Of a stretch of DNA of 64,000 bases, positions 44,625 to 53,375 are shown piece after piece (position 1 is the stretch's first letter; each line of letters opens with the position of its first letter). The stretch lies in assembly GCF_022747945.1 (NCBI RefSeq), contig NZ_JALDST010000001.1:4650001-4714000 (forward strand), in the 5' to 3' direction. Source of the stretch: Micromonospora sp. R77 (GTDB lineage: Bacteria; Actinomycetota; Actinomycetes; Mycobacteriales; Micromonosporaceae). The notes under the pieces were generated by a model, which had not been told where the DNA came from, made no database searches, and worked only from the letters and a program-made list of their open reading frames with translations. The translations under genes were made by a program, and so were the position numbers.

Positions 44625-46067
44625 TCAGCGCTGAGTACCCAAGGCAGCGTCGACTCGCGCGATGAACTGTCGTACGACAGGTCGCTTCCGGTGCGGTGCG
44701 AGCTCGGCTTGCAGGTCGCGTACGTAGCGGACGGCCCGGGTGGAGCGGAGTTGGGCGGTGAGCGTTAGGGCTTCCGCGCCGATCGCACAGCCGCGTTCGG
44801 GCTCGCCGCGCTGGACCTGGACGGAGGCGAGCAACGCCAGGTTGAAGGCCTTGCCGCGGATGTAGCGCTCGTCCATGTCGAGGGACCGGCGGGCGAAGCG
44901 TTCGGCGGGCAACGCCTTGCCCAGGGCGTGGAAGCAGTGGGCGAACTTCGCGGACAGGTAAGCCTCGTCGAAGTAGCCCAGCCACTGCGGGTTGCCGCTG
45001 CGGTCGGCCCGGTCGAGGGTCTGCTCGGCTTGGTGCAGGGCAGCCGCGCACGCCTTCTCGTCGCGGGCGGTCGCGTGGGCGTGCGCTTCCATCACGTACG
45101 CCTCGGCGGTCAGGACGGCCAAACCGGCGCGTCGGGCGGTTTGCCGCGCGGCGCGGGCCAGGTCGATGCCGGTCGCTGCCTGACCCAGGTAGGTGGCCTG
45201 GTGGCTCATCGCGGCCAGAATCTCCGCCCCCAGTCCGGCATCGCCAGCGGCGCGGGCCAGGTCCAGGGCAAGGGTGAGGTGGCGCTGGGCGATGCCGTGC
45301 TCCGCCAGGTCGTACGCCTGCCAGCCGGCGAGCTGGGTCAGCTCGGCTGTGGCGCTGAGCAGGCTGCGGCCCGTCGCCGGGTCGTATCGGCCGTCGGTCA
45401 GGAGCGGGGTGACCTCCTGGTGGAGATAGCGCGCGACGGCGTCACGGGCGTGACCGCCGCCGTACTGGTTGTCCAACCGTCGCCAGGTCGAGCACAGCTC
45501 GCGGATGGTGTCGATGTCGGGTTGGCCGACGGTGCGTCGGCCGGACCTGCTGACGGGCTCCCCGGTAGGTGCGGTGAACCAGCGCAGCGCGGGGAGGGTG
45601 TAGGCCGCCGAAGCGAACGCCGTCTGGCGGATCAGTTCTCTGCGGTTCACGTCGCCTTCCCAGAGCCGTACTGCGGCGCGGAGATCGTCGCGCCAGCATC
45701 GGTCGACCGGGGTGTCACTCTGCCGCTGCTGGCCGGTGTGGACCATGTCGTGATGACATGGTCGGCGGGTAGGCGCCAGACCGAGCGTCATCCTCGACTC
45801 GTCGGGCATGTCGAGTCCGTCGGCTATCCGCTCCAGCACCTCTATTGAGGTGACCTTTCGACCGGCCATGACCCGGCTGACGTATCCCTGCTCTAGTCCG
45901 ACCGCAGCCCCGATACGGGTCTGACTCGCGCCGGTCAGCCGGCTGAGCGTTCGGAAGAGCCCGCCGATGTCCCGCCTGCTCAACGACTCGCAGACGACTT
46001 TGTCGGACCACACGTCCGAAGGGATCCGCAGCGGATCGAGCAGCACGCCAGCTCCCGGAGTGGTCAT
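44625..46067 (-). CDS. XRE-family regulator with C-terminal TPR-like region
   Basis: A 480-residue protein. The N-terminal helix-turn-helix is in LFRTLSRLTGASQTRIGAAV and GLEQGYVSRVMAGRKVTSIE (about 37-76). From about 150 the protein is all helical with repeats such as AYDLAEHGIAQRHLTLALDL and AVLTAEAYVMEAHAHATARD, like the sensor half of Streptomyces regulators of this kind. Two CATGTC palindromes, one inside the gene (45741-45763) and one upstream (46128-46148), are likely binding sites. It is divergent from four tiny genes. Confidence 0.87.
   Translation of the reverse strand: MTTPGAGVLLDPLRIPSDVWSDKVVCESLSRRDIGGLFRTLSRLTGASQTRIGAAVGLEQGYVSRVMAGRKVTSIEVLERIADGLDMPDESRMTLGLAPTRRPCHHDMVHTGQQRQSDTPVDRCWRDDLRAAVRLWEGDVNRRELIRQTAFASAAYTLPALRWFTAPTGEPVSRSGRRTVGQPDIDTIRELCSTWRRLDNQYGGGHARDAVARYLHQEVTPLLTDGRYDPATGRSLLSATAELTQLAGWQAYDLAEHGIAQRHLTLALDLARAAGDAGLGAEILAAMSHQATYLGQAATGIDLARAARQTARRAGLAVLTAEAYVMEAHAHATARDEKACAAALHQAEQTLDRADRSGNPQWLGYFDEAYLSAKFAHCFHALGKALPAERFARRSLDMDERYIRGKAFNLALLASVQVQRGEPERGCAIGAEALTLTAQLRSTRAVRYVRDLQAELAPHRKRPVVRQFIARVDAALGTQR
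45741..45763. promoter_or_regulatory. Palindrome within the XRE gene
   Basis: GACCATGTC (45741-45749) and GACATGGTC (45755-45763) are perfect 9-base arms around GTGAT. It shares the CATGTC...GACATG core with the upstream site. Confidence 0.45.
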
Positions 46068-46127
46068 CCGACTACCGATGGTGTCTGCCGGTGAGCCTAG
46101 GCGGGGGATCCGACGTGGTCGAGAAGG

Positions 46128-46148
46128 GTCATGTCACCGTGACATGAC
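46128..46148. promoter_or_regulatory. Palindromic operator between XRE gene and small-gene operon
   Basis: GTCATGTCA (46128-46136) and TGACATGAC (46140-46148) are perfect arms around CCG, 61 bp before the XRE start and 111 bp before the first small gene. Probable XRE binding site. Confidence 0.65.
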
Positions 46149-46258
46149 TGGCCGACATGGCCGCCCACCCATGCCCTGCGAGACGGTGCCGGCATGGCGT
46201 TCAACTGTGAGATTCGCACCGGCCGGCAGGGCCGGCGGGCGCTGAACGGGCCGGCCCG

Positions 46259-46456
46259 ATGAAGTCGGATCCGACCGGGACGCGTCGGGTGTCGTACGCG
46301 GAGTATCTGGCCGCAGTCGCGATGACCTTGGCGCGGCGGCACCGGCCGGCGTGGTCGTGGCGGCGGTGGGTGTGCCGGTGTGGTGCGGAGTTGCCTTGCC
46401 GGAGTCGACACCGGATTCCGATCAGTGGTGCGCACTGGCCGGGGGAGGGGTCGTGA
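46259..46456 (+). CDS. Small Cys-containing protein 1 of coupled operon
   Basis: A 65-residue basic protein starting MKSDPTGTRRVSYAEYLAAV. It carries WVCRCGAELPCRSRHRI, a C-x-C plus C cluster that may bind metal. Its stop overlaps the next GTG (46453-46456). Similar tiny proteins accompany XRE regulators in other actinomycetes; function unknown. Confidence 0.65.
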   Translation: MKSDPTGTRRVSYAEYLAAVAMTLARRHRPAWSWRRWVCRCGAELPCRSRHRIPISGAHWPGEGS

Positions 46457-46629
46457 CGGGGCTGGAGGAGCGGATTCTGCGCGTACACCTGCCGGGCCTG
46501 GACGGGATGTGCGGCGGGTGTCGGGTGTGGTGGGGGCGGCTCGTGCCGTACCCGTGTTGGCAGGTGGAGTGGGCGACCAGCCGGCGGGCGCGGCGGTTGA
46601 CCGCGACCGTGCTCGGAGGTCGCGGGTGA
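46453..46629 (+). CDS. Small CxxC protein 2 of coupled operon
   Basis: A 58-residue protein read from GTG 46453 (TGLEERILRVHLPGLDGMC). CGGC and a later Cys (VPYPCWQVEW) suggest a small metal-binding knuckle. GTGA overlaps at both ends show translational coupling. Function unknown. Confidence 0.6.
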   Translation: MTGLEERILRVHLPGLDGMCGGCRVWWGRLVPYPCWQVEWATSRRARRLTATVLGGRG

Positions 46630-46844
46630 GCAGTCACGGGCCGGTGCTGCCGCTGTGGAGTTGCGGTGGTTGTGGTGGGCCGTGGCCGTGCGGGACGCGG
46701 CGGCGGGAGTTGCGGGCGGAGTTCGCCGACGCCCGGGTGTCGCTCGCGCTGTACATGGGTGGGCAGTTGGCGCGGGCGGCGGAGGATCTGCACTGGGTGC
46801 CGGCGGGGGTGCTGCACCGGCGGTTCCTGGGGTGGTTGCGGTGA
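46626..46844 (+). CDS. Small CxxC protein 3 of coupled operon
   Basis: A 72-residue protein from GTG 46626 (SSHGPVLPLWSCGGCGGPWP), with CGGC and a third Cys five residues later. It then forms a basic helix (RRRELRAEFADARVSLALYM). It overlaps both neighbours by 4 bp. Function unknown. Confidence 0.6.
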   Translation: MSSHGPVLPLWSCGGCGGPWPCGTRRRELRAEFADARVSLALYMGGQLARAAEDLHWVPAGVLHRRFLGWLR

Positions 46845-47014
46845 GCATCCTGCGGCCCGGGGACGAGAAGTTCCACTACAGCGTCGGCTCGCACCGGTGG
46901 ATCCCGCCGGACCCGGACTACGACCAGGAGGTCTGGGACGAGCAGGTCCGACAGCACAAGCAGGGTCACCTCAGGAACGAGTGCCCGAAGGTCCGCATCC
47001 AGCGGCTCGTCTGA
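46841..47014 (+). CDS. Small protein 4 of coupled operon
   Basis: A 57-residue charged protein from GTG 46841 (SILRPGDEKFHYSVGSHRWI) with an acidic/aromatic middle and basic end (RNECPKVRIQRLV). Last of four genes joined by GTGA overlaps. Function unknown. Confidence 0.6.
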   Translation: MSILRPGDEKFHYSVGSHRWIPPDPDYDQEVWDEQVRQHKQGHLRNECPKVRIQRLV

Positions 47015-47122
47015 GGTCAGCAGCACGCGTCCCGGCCCGTTAGCGTCCGTACGTGTGTCTACGTCCGCGTGATGTGGCGGGCCGGGCCGGGCCGTTGCCC
47101 CGCTACCCAGGAGGACGGGGCG

Positions 47123-47179
47123 ATGTCAGATGGGATGCAGCCCCACCTCAGATTGGCTTGGTCACCTCATCCGCAATGA
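47123..47179 (+). pseudogene. Truncated gene start with a good ribosome site
   Basis: AGGAGG stands eight bases before an ATG that opens only an 18-codon frame (MSDGMQPHLRLAWSPHPQ). The frame runs into the 3' end of the opposite-strand secreted-protein gene, as if an insertion had cut off the original gene. Low certainty. Confidence 0.3.
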
Positions 47180-47555
47180 AGCAGTCACCGCTGTGACAAA
47201 GCCAGACCTGCACGCCGTTGATGCCACCAGAAGGGCCTTCTACAAGGAAATTGAAGCTGACAGAACCGCCGCTAGAGGTTCTGGTCTGGGTAAGCGAAGA
47301 GAGTTCCACGTCAGACTGGAAGAAGACGAACTTTGCGGTCGTCGAGCCAGCAGAACTCGTGTAGTCGTAGACTTCGCCCTGGACGCCGACGGACCGGTTG
47401 TACCAGGTCACGCCTCCCTGAGTCCAGCCGAAGTTCTCGGAAGTGTCACTGAACGGAGACACCGGGTAGGCGGCAGATGCGGGAACTGCAGTGAGCCCCA
47501 GCGCCGGGATTACTGCAGCGACCGTTACGAGCAGACGTCTGCCAAAGCTTCTCAC
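47148..47555 (-). CDS. Small secreted protein
   Basis: A 135-residue protein with a clear Sec signal peptide (MRSFGRRLLVTVAAVIPALG, cleavage after ASA near residue 28). Start GTG 47555 with GGAG upstream. The mature part is Ser/Thr/Gly rich with two Cys near the C-terminus (WLCHSGDCFIAD) that could pair. Beta-rich, about 107 residues mature; no family recognised. The 227 bp upstream (47556-47782) holds only its promoter region. Confidence 0.8.
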   Translation of the reverse strand: MRSFGRRLLVTVAAVIPALGLTAVPASAAYPVSPFSDTSENFGWTQGGVTWYNRSVGVQGEVYDYTSSAGSTTAKFVFFQSDVELSSLTQTRTSSGGSVSFNFLVEGPSGGINGVQVWLCHSGDCFIADEVTKPI

Positions 47556-47782
47556 GCGATCTCCGATCAGAGAAATGAGGCCCTTGAGTCAGCCTAGGAG
47601 GTGGGCCTGATGCGCACGCTGCGGCATGCAGAACCGAATCCATCGGCCTGTCGCCCGAAGCCTACCGGACTGTCCACTCTGTAACGGTCCCGCTGGCACT
47701 TGCGGGGAGCGGAATCTGCGGCTGCTCTCCGAGATGAACGGCTGGCCACGGTCACCTGTCGACCTGCAGCCTGGGTGTTCGG

Positions 47783-50764
47783 TCAATTGACCACCGCCCC
47801 GCCGTCGCGGAGATAGAGGAGTTGGGTGAAGAACAGAAACAGCTGCTCGATCTCCGGGGCGAGTTGCAGATGATCATGGGCGCCGAGGCCGTCGATCGGG
47901 GAGAGCAGTCGAGTGGCCTGTCGGAGGACGTTGTCCTCGGTCTCCGCAGCGGCGCGCCGGAACACCTCACTGGACAGCCCGGACCGGTACGCCTCACCGA
48001 GCATGCCGCGGCCCTCATAGGCCTGCAGGATGTGGATGATCGCGGCGTTGGTCTCCCGGATGCCCGGGGTGCCCGGCTTTGCGAACGGCTCCTCGGACGT
48101 ATGGTGCACGCCGCGCACCACCTGCTGGCGGTCGGCTTCCAACGCGCTCCGCCGGCCACCCGGTCGGATGCCGCCGTGATCCCTGCTGGCCAGGGCGACG
48201 AGCAGACGCGCAGGCTCGGTCAGGCCGCCGATCTCGTTCCAGTACCCGCCGTGCTGGTGCTGAACGATGTACGGAAGCTCTGCGATGTCGTTGTCGGTGG
48301 GACCGACGACGAGCCCCCACGGCTCCTTGTCGAGCAACCGGCGGCCCAACCGGTCGGCCAGCACCCGACGGATCAGTCCGGAGCGCTCGGTGTTCAGCGC
48401 CGCCCGCAGGGTGTGTCGGCTTCTGTCCGGTGCCCCGGTGAGCAGGTATCCGTAGCGGCGGTACGGATCGCCGGAGCGCAGGGCGCGGGGCAGTGATCCG
48501 GTTCGTTGACCGTCCGGAAGCTGTCTGCTGTGCAACCACGCCGAGGCCTGGGTCCAGAGCGACCTGCCGATCTGGCCGAGCCTGCTGAGCGGAGAGAAGA
48601 CCTCATTCCGGAAGAAGCGATTCCGCGCTATTCGCTCCGCCTCTGCGAGGGAGGCCGGCACGAGCGCCCGGCTTCGGTGCAGCCCGGCGAGCACGCTTCC
48701 CGCCAGCATCACCACCGCCACCGCGGACAGCGTCCAACCCAGCCAGCTGAGCCATGGCACCGTCCTTCCCAGCGGGAGCCGCAGGGCGGCGATCCCGGCG
48801 ATCGCCAGCAGCGCGGCCGCGCACGCGTTCAGCAGCATCGTGTTGGTGAGGTGCACCCGCTCGAGCCGGTTCAGTTCGCCCAACTGTTCGTCGACCCGGT
48901 CCCGGCGCGCTGCGGCGATCCGCTGCGCCGTCGCTTCCCGCTCCCCGGGCCAGCGACGGACCAGTTCCTGGAAGCGTCGATCTGCCTCGTCCGCGCGGTA
49001 GGACTCGTTCAGCTCCCTGACGCCCCGCGTCAGCTGGTCGGCGCTCTGCGTCCGGCTCCACCCCAGGGCGGCGAGTTCCCCGTACAGGTCGGACAGGTCC
49101 GGCTCGTCGGCCTCGAGTCGCTTGTGTCTGGACCCGAGGAGGTCACGCAGCGCCCGGTCGAGGGTGTTGCTGTCACGGTAGACGAACACCTCGTCGTAGA
49201 CCCGCCGCAAGAGGCTCTGCACCTCTGAGCTGGCGTAGCCGATCACGATCAGCACGTGCCGCTCCGCCGGCCCCGCGTCACCTCCCGACATGCCGGCCTT
49301 GACCCGCGCCAGGAGATCCTCCTCGGCGCGTTCGGCCTCGGCGAGATAGAACATCGCCTCACTGAGCCGGACCATCAACCGCGTCGCTCCGGGCAGGTTC
49401 ACCGTGAACTGGAAGCTGGCCTGCAGATTGATGGTGAGCTGACCCAACCCCCAGAGCACCCGACGTACCGACATCTCCACGGTCGCCCGATCGAGGACGA
49501 GCAGGCTGTCCGGGATGTTCTCGGGGCCGATGCACTCCAGCGGCGGAGCGAAGTCCTGAAACGACTGCCAGGCGAGCTGCAACAGTGCCCGCACGTTGCC
49601 GCCACTTGTGATCAACAGCGTCCGCACCGCGGCGTCCGTGAACGGCCACGCCGACCGGTAGAAGCCCTGTTCGGCCGGGTCGAGCACCGTGAGCACGTAC
49701 ATGCCGAGCAGTTCGAAGGCCTGACTCGGCTGCAGTGGAAAGCAGGGGACGTCGTTGGACCCGAACCGCTGGCGCAGGTCGGCCGGCAAGAGCGACCAGG
49801 TCTCCTCGCTGGCGGCGACGATCAGCATGCCGCCGATATCGGGTATCGACTCGACCAGTGAGTGGAGGAAGCCGCAACTCTCCACCACCAGGCTGCCCGC
49901 CGGACCGGCCAGGAACTTCTCCGCCTGGTCGAGGATGAGGACCAGCGGTCGGTTCGCCCGGTCGCAGAGCAGGGCCAGCAACTGGAGCCCGTAGCGGCAC
50001 TGGTCGGCCGTCTCGAGCGGACCGGAGATGCCCAGCCGGCGCAGCTCCGAATCGGGTACGGGGCGGGCCTGCAGCCAGGCGAAGGCGGCGTCCTGAAGAT
50101 CGGGCTCCAGCAGATAGATGAGTGCCCGGTGGAAGTTGGACTCGTCCCGCACCACGTTCTGCAGGCGATCAGCCTGCGCCTGGAGCAGGAGGCCACGCTC
50201 GAGGAGGTGCTTGTTGAACATGTCGAGCAGGATCGACGGATTCTTCTGGAAGGCAGCACTGTCGCGCAGCGGCAACGGCCCGCCGTGACTCAGTGAGCCG
50301 AGGAACTTCAGTGCGACGTCGGTGAGATACGAGAGCGACACCTGCGCCATGAGCAGCCGGTAGGCATGCACGAAGTTCGGACTGCTGAGCTTCACGTACA
50401 GCGGGAAGAGCGCGTCGTCGGCGGGCCCGACGGAAGTATGTTCGGTGGCCACCTGTCCGACGGCGGCCCGGATGGCATGGGTCTTGCCGGAGCCGTGCTC
50501 ACCGTGCACGAAGACCGCCTGACCCTCACGTCGGCCGGCCGTCTTCGGCGCCAGTTGGAAGCGGGCGACGAACGTGGTGGTACGCCGTACCGCATCGAGT
50601 TGGAGCGTCGGCGTGTGCTGCTGCCAGGACCGGTACGAGTCGAGGAACGGTCCCTCCTCCACGGCGGTGGTGGCCTGTGCCGGGAACGGGTTGAAGGCGG
50701 GGATCGATGTGGCCACGCTGCGTTCACTCTTTTCAGTCACCGGGTGGGCGCCCGTGGAATTCAT
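47783..50764 (-). CDS. AAA-type P-loop ATPase with two membrane spans, last gene of NTPase operon
   Basis: A 993-residue protein. AAA-like ATPase with Walker A GEHGSGKT (88-95), Walker B LVLILDQAEKF (274-284, D279) and a sensor-1-like GGMLIVAASEE. A middle helical region follows, including VIGYASSEVQSLLRRVYDEV. Two membrane spans lie at about 642-662 and 670-694, then about 300 residues of unknown fold. It overlaps the preceding P-loop gene by 32 bp. The architecture (cytosolic NTPase, membrane hairpin) suggests a membrane-linked effector or sensor; no family name can be given. Anti-phage function is only a hypothesis. Confidence 0.88.
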   Translation of the reverse strand: MNSTGAHPVTEKSERSVATSIPAFNPFPAQATTAVEEGPFLDSYRSWQQHTPTLQLDAVRRTTTFVARFQLAPKTAGRREGQAVFVHGEHGSGKTHAIRAAVGQVATEHTSVGPADDALFPLYVKLSSPNFVHAYRLLMAQVSLSYLTDVALKFLGSLSHGGPLPLRDSAAFQKNPSILLDMFNKHLLERGLLLQAQADRLQNVVRDESNFHRALIYLLEPDLQDAAFAWLQARPVPDSELRRLGISGPLETADQCRYGLQLLALLCDRANRPLVLILDQAEKFLAGPAGSLVVESCGFLHSLVESIPDIGGMLIVAASEETWSLLPADLRQRFGSNDVPCFPLQPSQAFELLGMYVLTVLDPAEQGFYRSAWPFTDAAVRTLLITSGGNVRALLQLAWQSFQDFAPPLECIGPENIPDSLLVLDRATVEMSVRRVLWGLGQLTINLQASFQFTVNLPGATRLMVRLSEAMFYLAEAERAEEDLLARVKAGMSGGDAGPAERHVLIVIGYASSEVQSLLRRVYDEVFVYRDSNTLDRALRDLLGSRHKRLEADEPDLSDLYGELAALGWSRTQSADQLTRGVRELNESYRADEADRRFQELVRRWPGEREATAQRIAAARRDRVDEQLGELNRLERVHLTNTMLLNACAAALLAIAGIAALRLPLGRTVPWLSWLGWTLSAVAVVMLAGSVLAGLHRSRALVPASLAEAERIARNRFFRNEVFSPLSRLGQIGRSLWTQASAWLHSRQLPDGQRTGSLPRALRSGDPYRRYGYLLTGAPDRSRHTLRAALNTERSGLIRRVLADRLGRRLLDKEPWGLVVGPTDNDIAELPYIVQHQHGGYWNEIGGLTEPARLLVALASRDHGGIRPGGRRSALEADRQQVVRGVHHTSEEPFAKPGTPGIRETNAAIIHILQAYEGRGMLGEAYRSGLSSEVFRRAAAETEDNVLRQATRLLSPIDGLGAHDHLQLAPEIEQLFLFFTQLLYLRDGGAVVN

Positions 50765-51737
50765 TCGCCATCTCGACCTGACGAACCATCGTCTCGATCC
50801 ATCTGCCGGGAAGCGACAATTCCCCGGCCTGCGGCCACCGCTCGGTTCCCTCGTATGCGATCAGCCGCCAGTGCAGTAGGAAGCCCAGCCATCCGAGCAC
50901 CCGGGCGACCGGGCTGCTGCGGCTGGTGAAGGTGCGGCGCAGGCCCTCCAGATCGAACGGACACTCCACCTCGGGGGCGGCGATCTGCCAGCGGTTGCTG
51001 GCCAACAATTCGACACTGTCGCCGGACAGCGCCGGAAGCGTGACGCTTCGCGCCCATCGCTGCCAACGTTTGCGTTGGGCCAGGCGCTCGGCAGAGGCGG
51101 TGTCCGCATTGCCCTCGTAGTGGTCACGGGTGACGACGACAGCCATCTGCACGTTCTCGAACACCACGGCGAGGGTGTCCATGAAGGCGTCCTCCTGGAC
51201 GCCATCGATCAGCAGTCCGATGTGCACGGGCGGCTTGACGATGTTTTCCGCATAGTTGTTGAGGTATTCGGCGCGGCTCTGCAGGTCGAGGTCCTCCAAG
51301 CCCGGTCCGCCGCCGTCGGGAACCTCGCGCATCAGGGAATCGCGGTGGTTCGCCCAGTTTCCGTTACGGATGACGGTGTTCCGGATCGCCTTTATGAGCC
51401 GGTTGGTGCGTGACCGGCTGTCGTGGTCGATGTCGTTGACCGTCACCACATGGAACGTCTCGCCGACACCCCGGTGTTCGGCGTACTGGTGCAGGATCCT
51501 GCGCGCCAGGGTGGTGCGGCCGGTGCCCTCGCGGCCCGACACGAGAAATGCGGCAGGCTGCTTCTCGTCCACCCGTTGCCGAATGTAGCCGTCGATGTCG
51601 TCGAGGCTGGGGAAGCCGTCGAAATCCAGCAGGTAGCACCGGTGGTCCGCGCGTCGTGCGTCCAGTTCCCGATGGATGTACGGGTTGCCGTCGGTCAGGT
51701 TGTAGAGGCTGTAGTCGGCGTCGTGGAAGTCGCTCAT
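50733..51737 (-). CDS. P-loop NTPase-fold protein with Walker A Lys replaced by Arg
   Basis: A 334-residue protein. The P-loop reads GREGTGRTT (68-76), with Arg at the position of the catalytic Lys; Walker B is IGLLIDGVQED. Such a change usually removes or weakens ATP hydrolysis, so it may be a regulatory or adaptor partner. The stop of the KAP gene and its ATG overlap (TGATG at 51735-51739), and its end overlaps the big ATPase gene by 32 bp, so the three proteins are probably made in fixed ratio and act together. Confidence 0.85.
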   Translation of the reverse strand: MSDFHDADYSLYNLTDGNPYIHRELDARRADHRCYLLDFDGFPSLDDIDGYIRQRVDEKQPAAFLVSGREGTGRTTLARRILHQYAEHRGVGETFHVVTVNDIDHDSRSRTNRLIKAIRNTVIRNGNWANHRDSLMREVPDGGGPGLEDLDLQSRAEYLNNYAENIVKPPVHIGLLIDGVQEDAFMDTLAVVFENVQMAVVVTRDHYEGNADTASAERLAQRKRWQRWARSVTLPALSGDSVELLASNRWQIAAPEVECPFDLEGLRRTFTSRSSPVARVLGWLGFLLHWRLIAYEGTERWPQAGELSLPGRWIETMVRQVEMANEFHGRPPGD

Positions 51738-52996
51738 CAGGGCTGGCCGCCGAAGAGCGTCAGGTGGTCGGCCAGCCGGGCCTGCTCGGAACCGAAGTCG
51801 GACGTGGTGAAGAGCGGCTCGAGGTAGGCCTGACGCCGGTAGTGCGGCTCGATCGCGCGGTACAGGCCGGGGCCCCGCTCCCGGAAGTGGGTACGCAGTG
51901 CCCCCTCGCTGGCCTCGAGTTTGCCGGCGTAGATGAGCTCCAGAATGACCAGGATGTCCGGGTCGGCCAGGACGGCGGAGAAGAGTCTCGGTGTCTGCAC
52001 CCGCAGCGTGGTGAGCCGTACCAGCAGGTCGCGGTTGAGGCCGGCCAGCCCGGGCGTCCGGGCCACCATCGAGGTGGTGAACGCCAACAGGTTCAGCACC
52101 CTCTTGATCTTGCGAGGATTCGGCAGCAGGATCTTTTCCAGCAGATCACCGTGCTCGTCGAACAGTTGCGGATCGGCCAGTTCGCTCAACAGCGTCCGGA
52201 CTCCGCGGTTGTCGAGCGGCAGCAGGTAGAGCGGCAACTGGATCATTTTCTCCAGATATTCGTCACCGAGGTCGACCAGGTCTTCCTGCGCGAATCCGAA
52301 ATCGCGGTACTTCATGGCGACCGCGCGATCGACCAGTTCCTTGGAGAGCGCCATGAGGACGAAGACTCCGGGCACGTCCAGGAACAGCTTGATCGACTCG
52401 AGGAGGTCGATGACCTGATCCGGCTCGCAGCGGTCCAGGTCGTCGATGAAGATGACGGCGCGGATACCCTGGTTGTCCAGTCCGGCCAGCTCGTCCCGAA
52501 GTACCGTGCGCAGGTTGCTCAGCTCACTGCCGACGTCGTTGCGGGCCTTTGCGTACTGGGCCGACGCCGCATCCAGCTTGTCCACCGTGACCCGGCCGGC
52601 AGTGACGGCGCTCAGCAACGTATCTGCGGCCAAGGTGCCGATGATCGACGTTATCTTGAGCGCGGCGGACTGGAACCGCTTGGCACGATCGGCTGTCATG
52701 GCGTCGCGCAGGGCGCGCAACAACGGTTGGATGAGGTTCGGTTCCCGGCGGTGTACCCAGGGATTGAAGTGCACCGGCAGGAACGCGTCCTCGTTGCGCT
52801 CGCGCAGCCGTTCGTCCACCATCGTCAGCACGCTGGACTTTCCGCTGCCCCACGCCCCCAGCACTCCGATCGTGAACGGGGTGTGGCTGTCGGGGCTGGC
52901 CAACAGGGACACCAGCGGATCCACGTAGCGCGAGAACTGCAGCCGATCCTGTCCACATAACGCCGGCGCGTCGGACAGTACAGCGAGGCTCGTCAT
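51737..52996 (-). CDS. KAP-family P-loop NTPase, first gene of NTPase operon
   Basis: A 419-residue KAP NTPase. AAGGAG lies before ATG 52996. Walker A is GAWGSGKSS (47-55); Walker B is VIFIDDLDRCEP (181-192), whose DDLDRC is the KAP hallmark. A short hydrophobic stretch (ITSIIGTLAADTLLSAVTAG, about 115-134) replaces the usual membrane insertion between the two motifs. KAP proteins occur in phage exclusion (PifA of plasmid F) and in eukaryotic membrane scaffolds. Leads the operon with the Arg-P-loop protein and the membrane ATPase. Confidence 0.9.
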   Translation of the reverse strand: MTSLAVLSDAPALCGQDRLQFSRYVDPLVSLLASPDSHTPFTIGVLGAWGSGKSSVLTMVDERLRERNEDAFLPVHFNPWVHRREPNLIQPLLRALRDAMTADRAKRFQSAALKITSIIGTLAADTLLSAVTAGRVTVDKLDAASAQYAKARNDVGSELSNLRTVLRDELAGLDNQGIRAVIFIDDLDRCEPDQVIDLLESIKLFLDVPGVFVLMALSKELVDRAVAMKYRDFGFAQEDLVDLGDEYLEKMIQLPLYLLPLDNRGVRTLLSELADPQLFDEHGDLLEKILLPNPRKIKRVLNLLAFTTSMVARTPGLAGLNRDLLVRLTTLRVQTPRLFSAVLADPDILVILELIYAGKLEASEGALRTHFRERGPGLYRAIEPHYRRQAYLEPLFTTSDFGSEQARLADHLTLFGGQP

Positions 52997-53375
52997 GGTG
53001 GTCGACTCCTTAGCGCCGGCCCGCCCGACCGGCCTAGATCGGCGAGGCCTTTTTACCAGCACTCCATGCCGCCCGCTGACCCTAGGTGATGATCAATCTC
53101 GATGGATGCGCCATTCGGTCAGGATGCTGACCCAATCCGGCGTGGGCAAGCCTCTTGGTCGTCCCAGATCCCTGGCGGTTGGCCCGCCGGCAAATCGGCC
53201 GAACGACGAGCGGGGCAAACATCCCGCGATTCCGCCGAGGCCGCGCCGGTCAACCGGGGCACGGTAGATATCTCATCCAGCTCACCGAAGCCGCGTTCCG
53301 CAGGTATCAGACGACCGGGTCCGGACGGGGGTGGTGAACAGTGACGGTGGTCGGGGGGTCCTAGGCTCCAGGGCC
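52997..53375. promoter_or_regulatory. Divergent promoter region of the NTPase operon
   Basis: About 380 bp without a supported gene, somewhat lower in GC than the flanks around 53050-53110. It must hold the promoters of the KAP operon (minus) and the lipoprotein-like gene (plus); no clear -35/-10 pair was seen. Confidence 0.4.

Noticed and set aside
47130..47597. Plus-strand frame of 155 codons opposite the secreted-protein gene
   Set aside because: The minus-strand frame has a signal peptide and ribosome site; the plus frame has neither motif nor plausible composition.
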